A model generated the notes under the pieces. That model was not told where the DNA came from. It did no database searches and saw nothing but the letters and a program-made list of their open reading frames with translations. The position numbers and the translations under genes are program-made. From an uncultured Gammaproteobacteria bacterium (GTDB lineage: Bacteria > Pseudomonadota > Gammaproteobacteria > Poriferisulfidales > GCA-002705445), in contig CAJWEM010000009.1 in the NCBI GenBank assembly GCA_913031205.1, forward strand, positions 1 to 35,570: a stretch of 35,570 nucleotides of DNA, given 5' to 3'. Positions 18,438 through 25,875 of the stretch are shown here, one piece after another. The stretch's first letter is position 1; each line of letters begins with the position of its first letter.

Positions 18438-19778
18438 TTAATCTGCTTGTTTTCTTAAAAAAGCTGGAATATCTAAGAAATCTAAATCCAACTCGCCATT
18501 ACTATCCTTTCTATGCTCAATAGATTTGTTAAGCTTTAAATCTTTATCTTCAGCGAGATCCAGTTTGCCTTGATCTTTCTTTTTTACATATTCAGTTTGC
18601 TTGTTTAAATCCATTAATTCATTATCTTCATGGAAATCGTTGATTGCATCATAATTGTTGCTAAGCAATTCTGGAGCAGCATCTTCGTTTACATCTGCTT
18701 GAAGGGCACAAACTACCTCCTCAGGAGTTGGATCAAAAGTTGTTTCCTTATCATGAATTGTGGGCTCGAGAACAATGTCTACAGCCGGCGGTTCTTCTGC
18801 TTTCTGATTAGCTCCCGAATTATTCATTCCAGTCGCAACTATTGTTACTTTGAGTTTTTCGCCTAGTGATTCGTCGATTGAAGTCCCATAAAAAACATCG
18901 CCTTCTTCCTCATCAACAATCTCACCAATATATCTCCCGATGGTTTTAAACTCTCCACTTGTAAGACTTCCATCTGAAGTGATATTGATTAACAAACCTT
19001 TTGCATCACTAACATCTATATCTTCTAAAAGTGGGCATGCGATTGCCTGTTGGGTGGCATCTTCGGCACGATCAACACCTTCAGCAATTCCGCTACCCAT
19101 CATTGTAGAGCCAGCATTAGACATTACGCTTTTAACATCAGCAAAGTCCAAGTTGATTTCTCCAGGCTTCGTAATTAATTCTGCAATTCCACTTACAGCT
19201 CTCTCTAAAACTGAATTAGATTGATTCTTTGCTTCTGAAAGCTTCATATTATCATCATCACAAAGTTTATCATTCGGAATTACAATTAGTGAGTCAACTC
19301 TTCCTCTTAACTCTTCAATACCGATTTTTGCATTTTCCATTCTTTTCTTCTTTTCGTATTCCCACGGTTTTGTTACGACTGCAACGGTTAAAATTCCCAT
19401 TTCTTTCGCTAATTCTGCAATTACTGGTGAAGCACCTGTGCCAGTTCCTCCACCCATACCTGCAGTAATAAAAAGCATGTCGCAATTTTCAATTGCTTCT
19501 TTTATTTTATCTCGATCTTCTATTGCAGCTTGCTTGCCAATTTCTGGATTTGCCCCTGCACCTAGGCCTTTGGTGATGTTGTATCCAATATTACATTTAC
19601 GATTTTCGCTTACAGGATTATTTTTTAAATCTTGTGCGTCAGTATTTACACAAATAAAATCAACATCATCAATTTTATTTCTAATCATGTATTCAATTGC
19701 ATTATTACCACATCCTCCGACACCCACGACCTTGATGTCAGCTTTTTGTTCTCTTGTATCATTTAATTCAAAAGACAT
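18438..19778 (-). CDS. ftsZ: FtsZ, tubulin-like division GTPase (displaced location)
   Basis: FtsZ polymerises into the cytoplasmic Z ring. The ORF track start (19823) lies inside ftsI. The ATG at 19778 gives MSFELND, 446 aa, with GGAGG six bases upstream. The GTP-binding motif GGGTGTG is at residues 109-115, NTDAQDL near 46, T7-loop region INLDFADVKSVM near 205, and the C-terminal FtsA/ZipA-binding peptide LDIPAFLRKQAD is intact. The acidic linker before it (about residues 320-430) is longer than in E. coli (383 aa in total). The gene overlaps the 3' end of ftsI by 11 bp and is followed by the entericidin-like gene and murE, instead of lying between ftsA and lpxC. Confidence 0.97.
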   Translation of the reverse strand: MSFELNDTREQKADIKVVGVGGCGNNAIEYMIRNKIDDVDFICVNTDAQDLKNNPVSENRKCNIGYNITKGLGAGANPEIGKQAAIEDRDKIKEAIENCDMLFITAGMGGGTGTGASPVIAELAKEMGILTVAVVTKPWEYEKKKRMENAKIGIEELRGRVDSLIVIPNDKLCDDDNMKLSEAKNQSNSVLERAVSGIAELITKPGEINLDFADVKSVMSNAGSTMMGSGIAEGVDRAEDATQQAIACPLLEDIDVSDAKGLLINITSDGSLTSGEFKTIGRYIGEIVDEEEGDVFYGTSIDESLGEKLKVTIVATGMNNSGANQKAEEPPAVDIVLEPTIHDKETTFDPTPEEVVCALQADVNEDAAPELLSNNYDAINDFHEDNELMDLNKQTEYVKKKDQGKLDLAEDKDLKLNKSIEHRKDSNGELDLDFLDIPAFLRKQAD

Positions 19779-21522
19779 AATTATCCTCCGGGGTTTTAAT
19801 AGTAGTGATATCAAAATTTTCAAGTTTATTTGAAACTCTTTTAGTATTGTCCAGAATGTTGTCTGGACTAATATTTAATATTCTTAGCGAATCTGACGCT
19901 ATTCTTTTAAAAACAGGCGCAGAGACGAAAGATCCATAAAACTGATTTGGTTTGTTTTCAGGCTCATTAATTACAACAACTATTACTAATTTTGGTTTTG
20001 AAATTGGTATAATTCCTGCAAAAAGTGAATTGTGTTTATTTTTGTTATATTTTTTATTATATACTTCTGCTGTCCCTGTTTTTCCTCCAACTGTATAACC
20101 TTTTAATGATGCTTTTTTTCCTGTGCCAGTCTCTACGACTTTTTTTATTACTTTTCTAACTTTTGTAAAGCTATCTTTATATTTTTTTGATTCGTCTTTC
20201 ATTGTAAAAGAGTCTTTGTTTATGCGTGGATTTATAACCATCCCTTGATTTGCTATCACGCTATATGCTTTTGCAATTTGCAGAGGTGTCATCGTTAGTG
20301 CATACCCAATTGCATGTGATCTAGTATCTTTTTTATCCCATTCACTGAAATGAAGTAGTTTTCCTGACTGTTCAGAGGGAAATTTAATATTTACCATATC
20401 ACCGACTCCTATGTATTCTAAGAGGTCATGATAAATTTTCTTATTAAATTTTTGTGAGATTTTAACACTACCAACATTACTCGACTTAATAACCACATCT
20501 TCCGAAGTCAGTAATCCATAATTCTTAAAATCTTTATACTTATGCCCACCAATTTTTAGATATCCAGGGTTTGTATCGAAGGTTTGGTTTAATGTGATAC
20601 TTCCTGAGTAAAGAGCAGCGGTAAGCAAAAAAGGTTTGATTGTCGACGCAGGTTCAATTGGGTCTATTATTCCTCTATTTCTCTCTTTAAAATTTGAATA
20701 AGCATTTTTATCATTTGGATCGTATGAAGGATAACTAGCAGATGCTAAGATATCTCCATTTGTGGTATCTAAGATTATAACGGATCCAGATTTAGCATTT
20801 ACTTCTTTGATCTTACTTTTTAACTCTCTATATGCAACATACTGTAATCTTGCGTCAATTGTCAGAGTTAATTTTTTTCCGTCTTCGGCCGGTGATAATA
20901 TGGTTATGTTGTCGACTATTTTTCCGTATCGATCTATTCTTACCTTTCTTATACCATCTTTCCCATTTAGGTATGCATCATATGACTTTTCAAGACCGCT
21001 CTGTCCTATATGATCTTTATCTGTCTTACCAACAAGATTACCGATCGATTCTCCCCAGGGATAAAATCTTTGAAATTCTTTTTGATAATCTACTCCTCTT
21101 AATTTTAGTTCGTTGATTTTGTTAACTTGATCTTCAGACAGCTGCCTTCCAATAAATACAAATTTTTTATTTTTCTTAGTTAGTAAAGATGTTTTTAACA
21201 CATCATATTTTTTTTCAATAATATTGCACAACTCTCGTATTTTTTTTTCAGAGTTACTTTTCAAGAAAAACTTTGGCTCGGTTGTTCCTAAGGTATCCAA
21301 TAGTATACTTTCTGCAAGGATTTCGTTGTTTCTATCAACAATTACTCCTCTATTTGCAATAATTTTATCGGGCTTTATTTCTCTTGCCTCAGTACTACTC
21401 ACCCAATTATCAGTCTCAAAATATTGAAGATTAATGCACCTATATAGAATAATTGAAATCCCAATGAAAATTAATAAAGATAGAAAATCCTGCCTTCTAA
21501 AATTTTTAATTAATTTAATCAT
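19768..21522 (-). CDS. ftsI: FtsI (PBP3), septal peptidoglycan transpeptidase
   Basis: FtsI cross-links new septal peptidoglycan in the periplasm, working with FtsW. The 584-aa protein has one N-terminal transmembrane helix (about residues 13-29) and a PBP dimerisation domain including IIANRGVIVDRNNEILA near 54-70. The transpeptidase domain carries all three motifs: SxxK as S293-T-I-K296, SxN as S347-S-N349, and KTGT at 481-484. It overlaps ftsL by 8 bp upstream. Its last codons contain the ribosome binding site and start of ftsZ, an arrangement not usual for this cluster. Confidence 0.97.
   Translation of the reverse strand: MIKLIKNFRRQDFLSLLIFIGISIILYRCINLQYFETDNWVSSTEAREIKPDKIIANRGVIVDRNNEILAESILLDTLGTTEPKFFLKSNSEKKIRELCNIIEKKYDVLKTSLLTKKNKKFVFIGRQLSEDQVNKINELKLRGVDYQKEFQRFYPWGESIGNLVGKTDKDHIGQSGLEKSYDAYLNGKDGIRKVRIDRYGKIVDNITILSPAEDGKKLTLTIDARLQYVAYRELKSKIKEVNAKSGSVIILDTTNGDILASASYPSYDPNDKNAYSNFKERNRGIIDPIEPASTIKPFLLTAALYSGSITLNQTFDTNPGYLKIGGHKYKDFKNYGLLTSEDVVIKSSNVGSVKISQKFNKKIYHDLLEYIGVGDMVNIKFPSEQSGKLLHFSEWDKKDTRSHAIGYALTMTPLQIAKAYSVIANQGMVINPRINKDSFTMKDESKKYKDSFTKVRKVIKKVVETGTGKKASLKGYTVGGKTGTAEVYNKKYNKNKHNSLFAGIIPISKPKLVIVVVINEPENKPNQFYGSFVSAPVFKRIASDSLRILNISPDNILDNTKRVSNKLENFDITTIKTPEDNYVF
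19785..19789 (-). promoter_or_regulatory. Strong ribosome binding site that fixes the ftsZ start
   Basis: GGAGG, six bases before the ATG at 19778 and inside the last ftsI codons. It selects this start over the upstream one in the ORF track. It is among the strongest Shine-Dalgarno sites in the window, fitting the high FtsZ level a cell needs. Confidence 0.85.
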
Positions 21523-21787
21523 ATATTTTAATCAACTCCTTGTTTTTAGGTAAAATCATGTTTAAATGTTTTTTTGCTTCATTTTCTATTCTTCTATGAG
21601 CAATATATTTACCCTCCTCTACAGAAAGTTTTTTCCACTCATTCTTATAAGTCTCAATCTTATTTGTGTACTCTTGTAATTCTCTAAATTTGGATCTCGT
21701 CTTGTACTCTACCCAAACAATCCCAAATGAAAGTGAAATATTTGAAAATATTAATAAAACAATAATATAAATTTTAAAGTTACTCAT
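21515..21787 (-). CDS. ftsL: FtsL, bitopic divisome protein
   Basis: This 90-aa protein has an N-terminal transmembrane segment at about residues 5-24, then a heptad-like coiled coil (YKTRSKFRELQEYTNKIETYKNEW) and the FtsL tail RIENEAKKHLNMILP. The family forms the FtsQLB complex that activates FtsWI. Overlaps of 4 bp with rsmH and 8 bp with ftsI show tight coupling. The sequence is poorly conserved in general, so the call rests on topology, the tail motif and position. Confidence 0.9.
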   Translation of the reverse strand: MSNFKIYIIVLLIFSNISLSFGIVWVEYKTRSKFRELQEYTNKIETYKNEWKKLSVEEGKYIAHRRIENEAKKHLNMILPKNKELIKIYD

Positions 21788-22713
21788 ATTTTTTCCGCAA
21801 TTCTAATTCTTGCACTTCTAGCTCTTTTATTTAAAGCCACTTCATCATCATTTGCTTTCAAGGTAGTTTTTATTTTTCTTAAGCTAAGATTTTTACTCGT
21901 TTCCGTTAATGGTATTTTGCTTGGAACGTCCTTACCCTCTGAATGTTTTTTTATAAATCTTTTTACCATTCTGTCTTCTAAAGAGTGAAAACTAATTACA
22001 ACAATTCTTCCTCCGCTGGCAATAATATCTAGGCAAGAGTTTAGAAAACTTTCTAATTCTTGTAATTCATTATTTATGTATATTCTGATTGCTTGAAAAC
22101 TTTTGGTCGCTGGGTTTCGACCACTTTTTTTATTTTTTGGATAACATTTTTCTATAATTTCAGCTAGCTCTATGGTTGTGGATAAGCTTTTTTTATTTAT
22201 GGAGTCTTTTATTGATTTCGCTATCCTATGTGCATATTTCTCCTCGCCATAAATTTTTAAAACCTCTTTTATCTCATTTTGATCTGCTACTTTAAGCCAA
22301 GATAATGCGGTTAGTTTGTCTGATTTATCCATCCGCATATCAATTGGTCCTGACTTTTGAAAGCTAAAACCTCTTTCCGGATCATCAAGTTGAGGAGACG
22401 AGACACCAAGGTCAAGTAAAATTCCATCAATCTTTTTATTATTATTGTAATTTTCGATAATCTCTATAATTTTGCTAAAATTATTCCTCACGAAACAAAA
22501 TCTTTTATCCTTGCCAAAATGTTCGCGCGCATATTTTTCTGCTTCACAATCTTTATCTATTGCTATTAATTTTCCATTTTCACCAATTTCGCTAAGAATT
22601 TTTTTCGAATGACCTCCCCTCCCAAATGTGCAATCGACATATATACCGTCACTTGAAATATTAAGTCCCTTAATAACTTTCTCTAGCATCACTGGATTAT
22701 GGGAATAATTCAT
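21784..22713 (-). CDS. rsmH: RsmH, 16S rRNA m4C1402 methyltransferase
   Basis: RsmH methylates N4 of C1402 in 16S rRNA using S-adenosylmethionine. The 309-aa protein has the SAM-binding VDCTFGRGGHSKKIL near residue 27, LLDLGVSSPQLDDPERGFSF near 100-120, PIDMRMD, and the C-terminal VISFHSLEDRMVKRF and NKRARSARIRIAEK. RsmI, which modifies the 2'-O of the same nucleotide, is encoded just beyond rnpB, so both C1402 enzymes lie in this window. It overlaps ftsL by 4 bp and starts 4 bp after mraZ. Confidence 0.97.
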   Translation of the reverse strand: MNYSHNPVMLEKVIKGLNISSDGIYVDCTFGRGGHSKKILSEIGENGKLIAIDKDCEAEKYAREHFGKDKRFCFVRNNFSKIIEIIENYNNNKKIDGILLDLGVSSPQLDDPERGFSFQKSGPIDMRMDKSDKLTALSWLKVADQNEIKEVLKIYGEEKYAHRIAKSIKDSINKKSLSTTIELAEIIEKCYPKNKKSGRNPATKSFQAIRIYINNELQELESFLNSCLDIIASGGRIVVISFHSLEDRMVKRFIKKHSEGKDVPSKIPLTETSKNLSLRKIKTTLKANDDEVALNKRARSARIRIAEKI

Positions 22714-22717
22714 AATT

Positions 22718-23170
22718 TTATAATTTGAGGTCGTTTAATGCATCGTTATTTATATCAGATCCATCTCTGTTACTTAACCAGCCTTTCATATTTTTGTTCC
22801 AAATACTTTCTGACCAGAGTTCGAATTTATTACCTTGTCCTAATAATATTATTTTTTTTTGGATACCTGCATACTCCCTTAATGGATTTGGTATTAAGAA
22901 TCTCCCTTGGGAATCAATGTCTGATTCAGTTGCATGCCCTATTAAAAGTCTCTGAATAAACCGTGCTTCAGAATTATATGATGGCAAGTTTGATAATTGT
23001 TTTTCAATGCGAAGCCAATTTTTTTGAGTATAAATAAGTAAGCATTTGTCTTTATCTACTGTAATAACTAACTGACATTTTTTGTTTTCACAAAAGAACT
23101 TTTTATACCTTTGAGGCATAGATGTTCTTCCTTTTGAATCAATACTTAAGTTACTTCTGCCTTTAAACAT
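22718..23170 (-). CDS. mraZ: MraZ, transcriptional regulator of the dcw cluster
   Basis: The ORF track begins at 23254, but the family N-terminus MFKGRSNLSIDSKGRTSMP starts at the ATG at 23170, giving 150 aa. Two AbrB-like half-domains are seen: DSKGRTSMPQRYK near residue 10 and DSQGRFLIPNPLREYAG near 85. MraZ forms a ring-shaped oligomer and represses its own promoter through repeated TGGG boxes in E. coli. Three matching boxes lie directly upstream here. It is the first gene of the dcw operon. Confidence 0.95.
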   Translation of the reverse strand: MFKGRSNLSIDSKGRTSMPQRYKKFFCENKKCQLVITVDKDKCLLIYTQKNWLRIEKQLSNLPSYNSEARFIQRLLIGHATESDIDSQGRFLIPNPLREYAGIQKKIILLGQGNKFELWSESIWNKNMKGWLSNRDGSDINNDALNDLKL

Positions 23171-23180
23171 TAGATAAAAT

Positions 23181-23206
23181 TCCCACTTTTTCCCACATTT
23201 AGCCAC
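23181..23206 (-). promoter_or_regulatory. MraZ operator: three GTGG(G/C) boxes at 10-bp spacing
   Basis: Read on the minus strand, GTGGCTAAAT, GTGGGAAAAA and GTGGGAATTT follow each other without a gap, placing the boxes one helical turn apart. This equals the known E. coli MraZ operator (TGGG boxes with 5-nt spacers); the first box has a C in the last G position. They lie between the -10 and the mraZ start codon, covering the likely transcription start, so autorepression is predicted. Confidence 0.82.
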
Positions 23207-23235
23207 AATAATGCAACAATTAGATTTAATGTCAA
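23207..23235 (-). promoter_or_regulatory. Promoter of mraZ and the dcw operon
   Basis: A perfect -35 TTGACA (23230-23235) is followed after 16 bp by CATTAT (23208-23213), or after 17 bp by ATTATT. The predicted start lies within the MraZ boxes, about 30 bp upstream of the mraZ ATG. Confidence 0.7.
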
Positions 23236-23362
23236 GATTTTCATTAATAGTCAATAACTTACAAAATTATATTAATGTAAAAGAATGCTCAAAATCATGG
23301 ATCTAGCATCTTAACTTGAGAAATAACTTTAAGTATGGATATGTGAGATTTTTGCAGAGAAG

Positions 23363-23695
23363 CGGTGAGTCAGCCTATAAGCTGGGTTCTGTAAATTGTA
23401 ATCATTAATCTTGTATGTTCGTCGCCGAACATATCTAGCAGCCTACCCAAAAGCAGCGCGAGTAACGCTATAACTTTTCTATTTGGCCTTGCTCCGAGTG
23501 GGGTTTACCTTGCCAGATATATTACTACATCTGCGGTGCGCTTTTACCACACCATTTCACCCTTACAATTAAATTGCGGTATATTTTCTGTTGCACTTTC
23601 CGTAAGTTCACACTTCCCAGGAGTTACCTGGCACTCTACTCTTTGGAGCCCAGACTTTCCTCTTTGCAATTGCAAAGCGATTACACAGCTGACTC
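23363..23695 (-). ncRNA. rnpB: RNase P RNA, class A
   Basis: This is the catalytic RNA that trims the 5' leader of tRNA precursors. On the minus strand it begins GAGTCAGCTG and ends GGCTGACTC, which pair as helix P1. Conserved blocks appear in order: GAGGAAAGTCTGGGCTCC, GTGCCAGGTAACTCCTGGG, GTGCAACAGAAA, GGGTGAAATGGTG, GGAGCAAGGCCAAATAG, GGGTAGGCTGCT and ACAGAACCCAGCTTATAGG. The core P4 helix reads CTGGG/CCCAG where E. coli has CCGGG/CCCGG, a compensated base-pair change that supports a functional RNA. Ends are approximate, within about 10 bases. It sits between rsmI and the dcw operon, as in Pseudomonas. No clear intrinsic terminator follows it, and the stretch to the mraZ promoter (23236-23362) shows nothing else I recognise. 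Confidence 0.96.
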
Positions 23696-23702
23696 AATAA
23701 GT

Positions 23703-23731
23703 AATTTAATCTGAATCATGCGCTTTTGCAA
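23703..23731 (-). promoter_or_regulatory. Promoter of rnpB inside the 3' end of rsmI
   Basis: TTGCAA (23726-23731), 17 bp, then TAAATT (23703-23708), with the -10 ending 7 bases before the RNA 5' end GAGTC at 23695. Each hexamer matches consensus at four of six positions. The spacing to the predicted start is ideal. Confidence 0.6.
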
Positions 23732-24596
23732 GGTGAATGTATTTTTTATAAATTTCATTCTTCTTAAGTTTATATTTACTGCATGCGGCTTTTATGGCGT
23801 TTGCGTAAGAAATATCATTACTGAGTAACAAAATCAGAAAATTTTCTATATCATCAAGTGATTCTTTATTTTCAAGATAATCTTGGGCTGGTACTATTAT
23901 CACAAGTTCTCCTTTTAACTTTTCAGGATATTTTGATTCGTATCGAGAAATACATTCCTTAATGTTAAGCTCAATAATTTCTTCATGTATTTTTGATATT
24001 TCTCTGGCTATAACTAACGCACACAATTCTGAATAATTTTTTTCTATATTTTTTAATGTTTCAATTAATCTGTTTGGTGACTCAAAAAAAACAAGTGAGT
24101 AACTATTTTCTAATATATGCTTCCTAAAAATCTTTTCTTTTTTTAAAGTCTGTTTTGGTAAAAAACCAATAAATTGAAAGTTCTCGGATCCATATCCACT
24201 TGCAGATAAAGCAGAAGTTATTGAACATGCGCCGGGGATTGGAGAAACGTGTATGCCCTTTTGTCTAGCTTTTTTAATTAAAATATCACCGGGGTCTGAT
24301 ATTGCTGGGCTACCTGCATCAGATATTAAAGCGATGTTTTTGCCACCTATCAAATTATTGATAAGAATATTGCTAATTTTTTGTTCATTGTGTTTATGGT
24401 AACTGATTTGCCTGACCTTAATGTTAAAATGGGTTAATAGCTTTTTGCTGTGCCTAGTATCTTCAGAAGCAATGAGATTAACTTTTGACAGGGTCTCTAC
24501 AGCTCTTCTTGATATATCATTAAAATTACCAATTGGAGTCGCAACAACATATAATATGCCATATGTAGATTGTTTTTCTTTATCAGAATTATGCAA
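23706..24596 (-). CDS. rsmI: RsmI, 16S rRNA 2'-O-ribose C1402 methyltransferase
   Basis: RsmI methylates the ribose of C1402 of 16S rRNA. The 296-aa protein belongs to the tetrapyrrole methylase fold: LYVVATPIGNFNDISRRAVETL near residue 15, ASEDTRHSKKLL near 43, ISDAGSPAISDPG near 90, PGACSITSALSASG near 118, FIGFLPK and VFFESPNRL. The start is a TTG with AAAGG nine bases upstream; no ATG lies before the conserved VATPIGN, and an in-frame stop lies just upstream. Its first codons overlap the start of the divergent lpoA gene by 6 bp, and its last codons hold the rnpB promoter. Confidence 0.95.
   Translation of the reverse strand: MHNSDKEKQSTYGILYVVATPIGNFNDISRRAVETLSKVNLIASEDTRHSKKLLTHFNIKVRQISYHKHNEQKISNILINNLIGGKNIALISDAGSPAISDPGDILIKKARQKGIHVSPIPGACSITSALSASGYGSENFQFIGFLPKQTLKKEKIFRKHILENSYSLVFFESPNRLIETLKNIEKNYSELCALVIAREISKIHEEIIELNIKECISRYESKYPEKLKGELVIIVPAQDYLENKESLDDIENFLILLLSNDISYANAIKAACSKYKLKKNEIYKKYIHLAKAHDSD
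24526..24555 (+). promoter_or_regulatory. Candidate promoter of the lpoA-like gene, inside rsmI
   Basis: A perfect TATAAT (24550-24555) with TTACCA (24526-24531) 18 bp upstream, ending 35 bp before the lpoA ATG. It lies within the 5' coding part of divergent rsmI, as it must, because the two genes share their start region. The -35 is weak. Confidence 0.4.
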
Positions 24597-25874
24597 AATA
24601 AAACACCTTTAAAAATACAAAATTTTTATAAATATATTATCTTCCTGCTTGGTAGTATATTCCTTCTAAGCTGTGACACAACATATAAGGATGTCATGTC
24701 GGATGATGTATCAGAGATAGCGAAATCTGAGTCAAATGAGATTAATGATAGACAAATAAACATCGATGAGCTTTTAGTAAAAAAAGAAACTTTAGACCTT
24801 ATAGATCTAATTCCTGTAAAAAGAATTGCAATCCTTTTACCTGTCACTGGAAGATACTCGAAAGTTGGTAAAGCTATAAAGGAAGGCATTGAGATGGAGC
24901 TACAAAGTTTTCCAAATGATGTTCGACCAAAATTAAGTATTTTTGATACTGGCGATAGTGATATCAATATTAGAAAAATTTACGGTGAACTAATGTTAGG
25001 CGATTTTGATTTTGTTATTGGGCCTTTAAAAAAAGAATTAATAAACAAACTAATTTTATACAGTTCGGAATCATTACCTATACTGACGCTTAATTATGCT
25101 TCAAATCTTAATAAATTTAAAAAGAAGATGTTCCAGTTTGGGTTACTTCCTGAGGATGAAGCCATTTGTATAGCAGAAAAATCAATTATCGATGGTAATA
25201 ATAATGCTTCTTTGATTTATCCACAAAACAGCTGGGGCAAGAGAATCGCAGAATCATTTTCTCTGAGGTATAAAGAACTAGGTGGAAAAATTATCGATGA
25301 GGTTATCTATGATAAAGATATGAATAAAATTAATGATTCTGTTAAAAGTTTGTTAAAAATAGAAGAAAGTATTAAAAGAAAAAACAAGATTCAAAATTTA
25401 CTTAACGTAAAGTTACAATATAAGCCATATATTCCAAATGACTTGAATACAATATTTGCGGTTGGAACTTCAAAAGACATGCGGTTAATCAAGCCGCAAT
25501 TTAATTTTAATTTTGCAGAAAACATTCCTTTCTATTCAACCTCACATATTTATAACGGAGTTCCTGATAGAGAAAATAATAAAGACCTTAATGATATAAA
25601 ATTTTGCGACGTACCTTGGCTATATAATGATAAAGATCTGTCAAAAAAAAATATGTTTTTAGAAAATCTAGAACGAAGAGAGTTATTAAGATTTGTTGCA
25701 CTTGGAATGGATTCTATTAAAGTTATTCATAATATTGAGAGAATGCAGCAAGATAAAAATAAATATTTAGAGGGGAATACAGGATACCTACAATTAGATG
25801 ATTTTAACAAAATTAGAAGAGATTTAAAAATTATCAAATTTAAAAATGGAGAAACAAGAGAAATTCCTTTTTAG
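24591..25874 (+). CDS. lpoA: LpoA/LppC-family lipoprotein, activator of penicillin-binding protein (short form)
   Basis: In E. coli LpoA is an outer membrane lipoprotein that stimulates PBP1A from the periplasm. This copy has a signal peptide with lipobox LLSC and Cys28, followed after about 50 residues by the LppC domain, a periplasmic-binding-protein fold. Family patterns: RIAILLPVTGRYSKVGKAIKEGIEME, FDFVIGPLKKELINKL, QFGLLPEDEAICIAEKS, IYPQNSWGKRIAESFSLRYKELGGKI and DLNTIFAVGTSKDMRLIKPQ. It is 427 aa against 678 in E. coli; the N-terminal TPR-like domain is absent. I chose the ATG at 24591 over the TTG at 24570. Its place beside rsmI is conserved in gammaproteobacteria and supports the call. 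Confidence 0.87.
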   Translation: MQNKTPLKIQNFYKYIIFLLGSIFLLSCDTTYKDVMSDDVSEIAKSESNEINDRQINIDELLVKKETLDLIDLIPVKRIAILLPVTGRYSKVGKAIKEGIEMELQSFPNDVRPKLSIFDTGDSDINIRKIYGELMLGDFDFVIGPLKKELINKLILYSSESLPILTLNYASNLNKFKKKMFQFGLLPEDEAICIAEKSIIDGNNNASLIYPQNSWGKRIAESFSLRYKELGGKIIDEVIYDKDMNKINDSVKSLLKIEESIKRKNKIQNLLNVKLQYKPYIPNDLNTIFAVGTSKDMRLIKPQFNFNFAENIPFYSTSHIYNGVPDRENNKDLNDIKFCDVPWLYNDKDLSKKNMFLENLERRELLRFVALGMDSIKVIHNIERMQQDKNKYLEGNTGYLQLDDFNKIRRDLKIIKFKNGETREIPF

Positions 25875-25875
25875 T

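Noticed and set aside
19768-19823. Longer FtsZ N-terminus (15 extra residues) proposed by the ORF track.
   Set aside because: The extra part lies within ftsI and lacks a ribosome binding site, whereas the ATG at 19778 has GGAGG and fits the family start.
23171-23254. Longer MraZ N-terminus (28 extra residues) in the ORF track.
   Set aside because: It would run through the promoter and the three MraZ boxes; the conserved family start is MFKGRSNLSID.
23236-23362. Intrinsic terminator after rnpB.
   Set aside because: I found no GC-rich stem followed by a T-run on the minus strand here; only weak AT-rich dyads.
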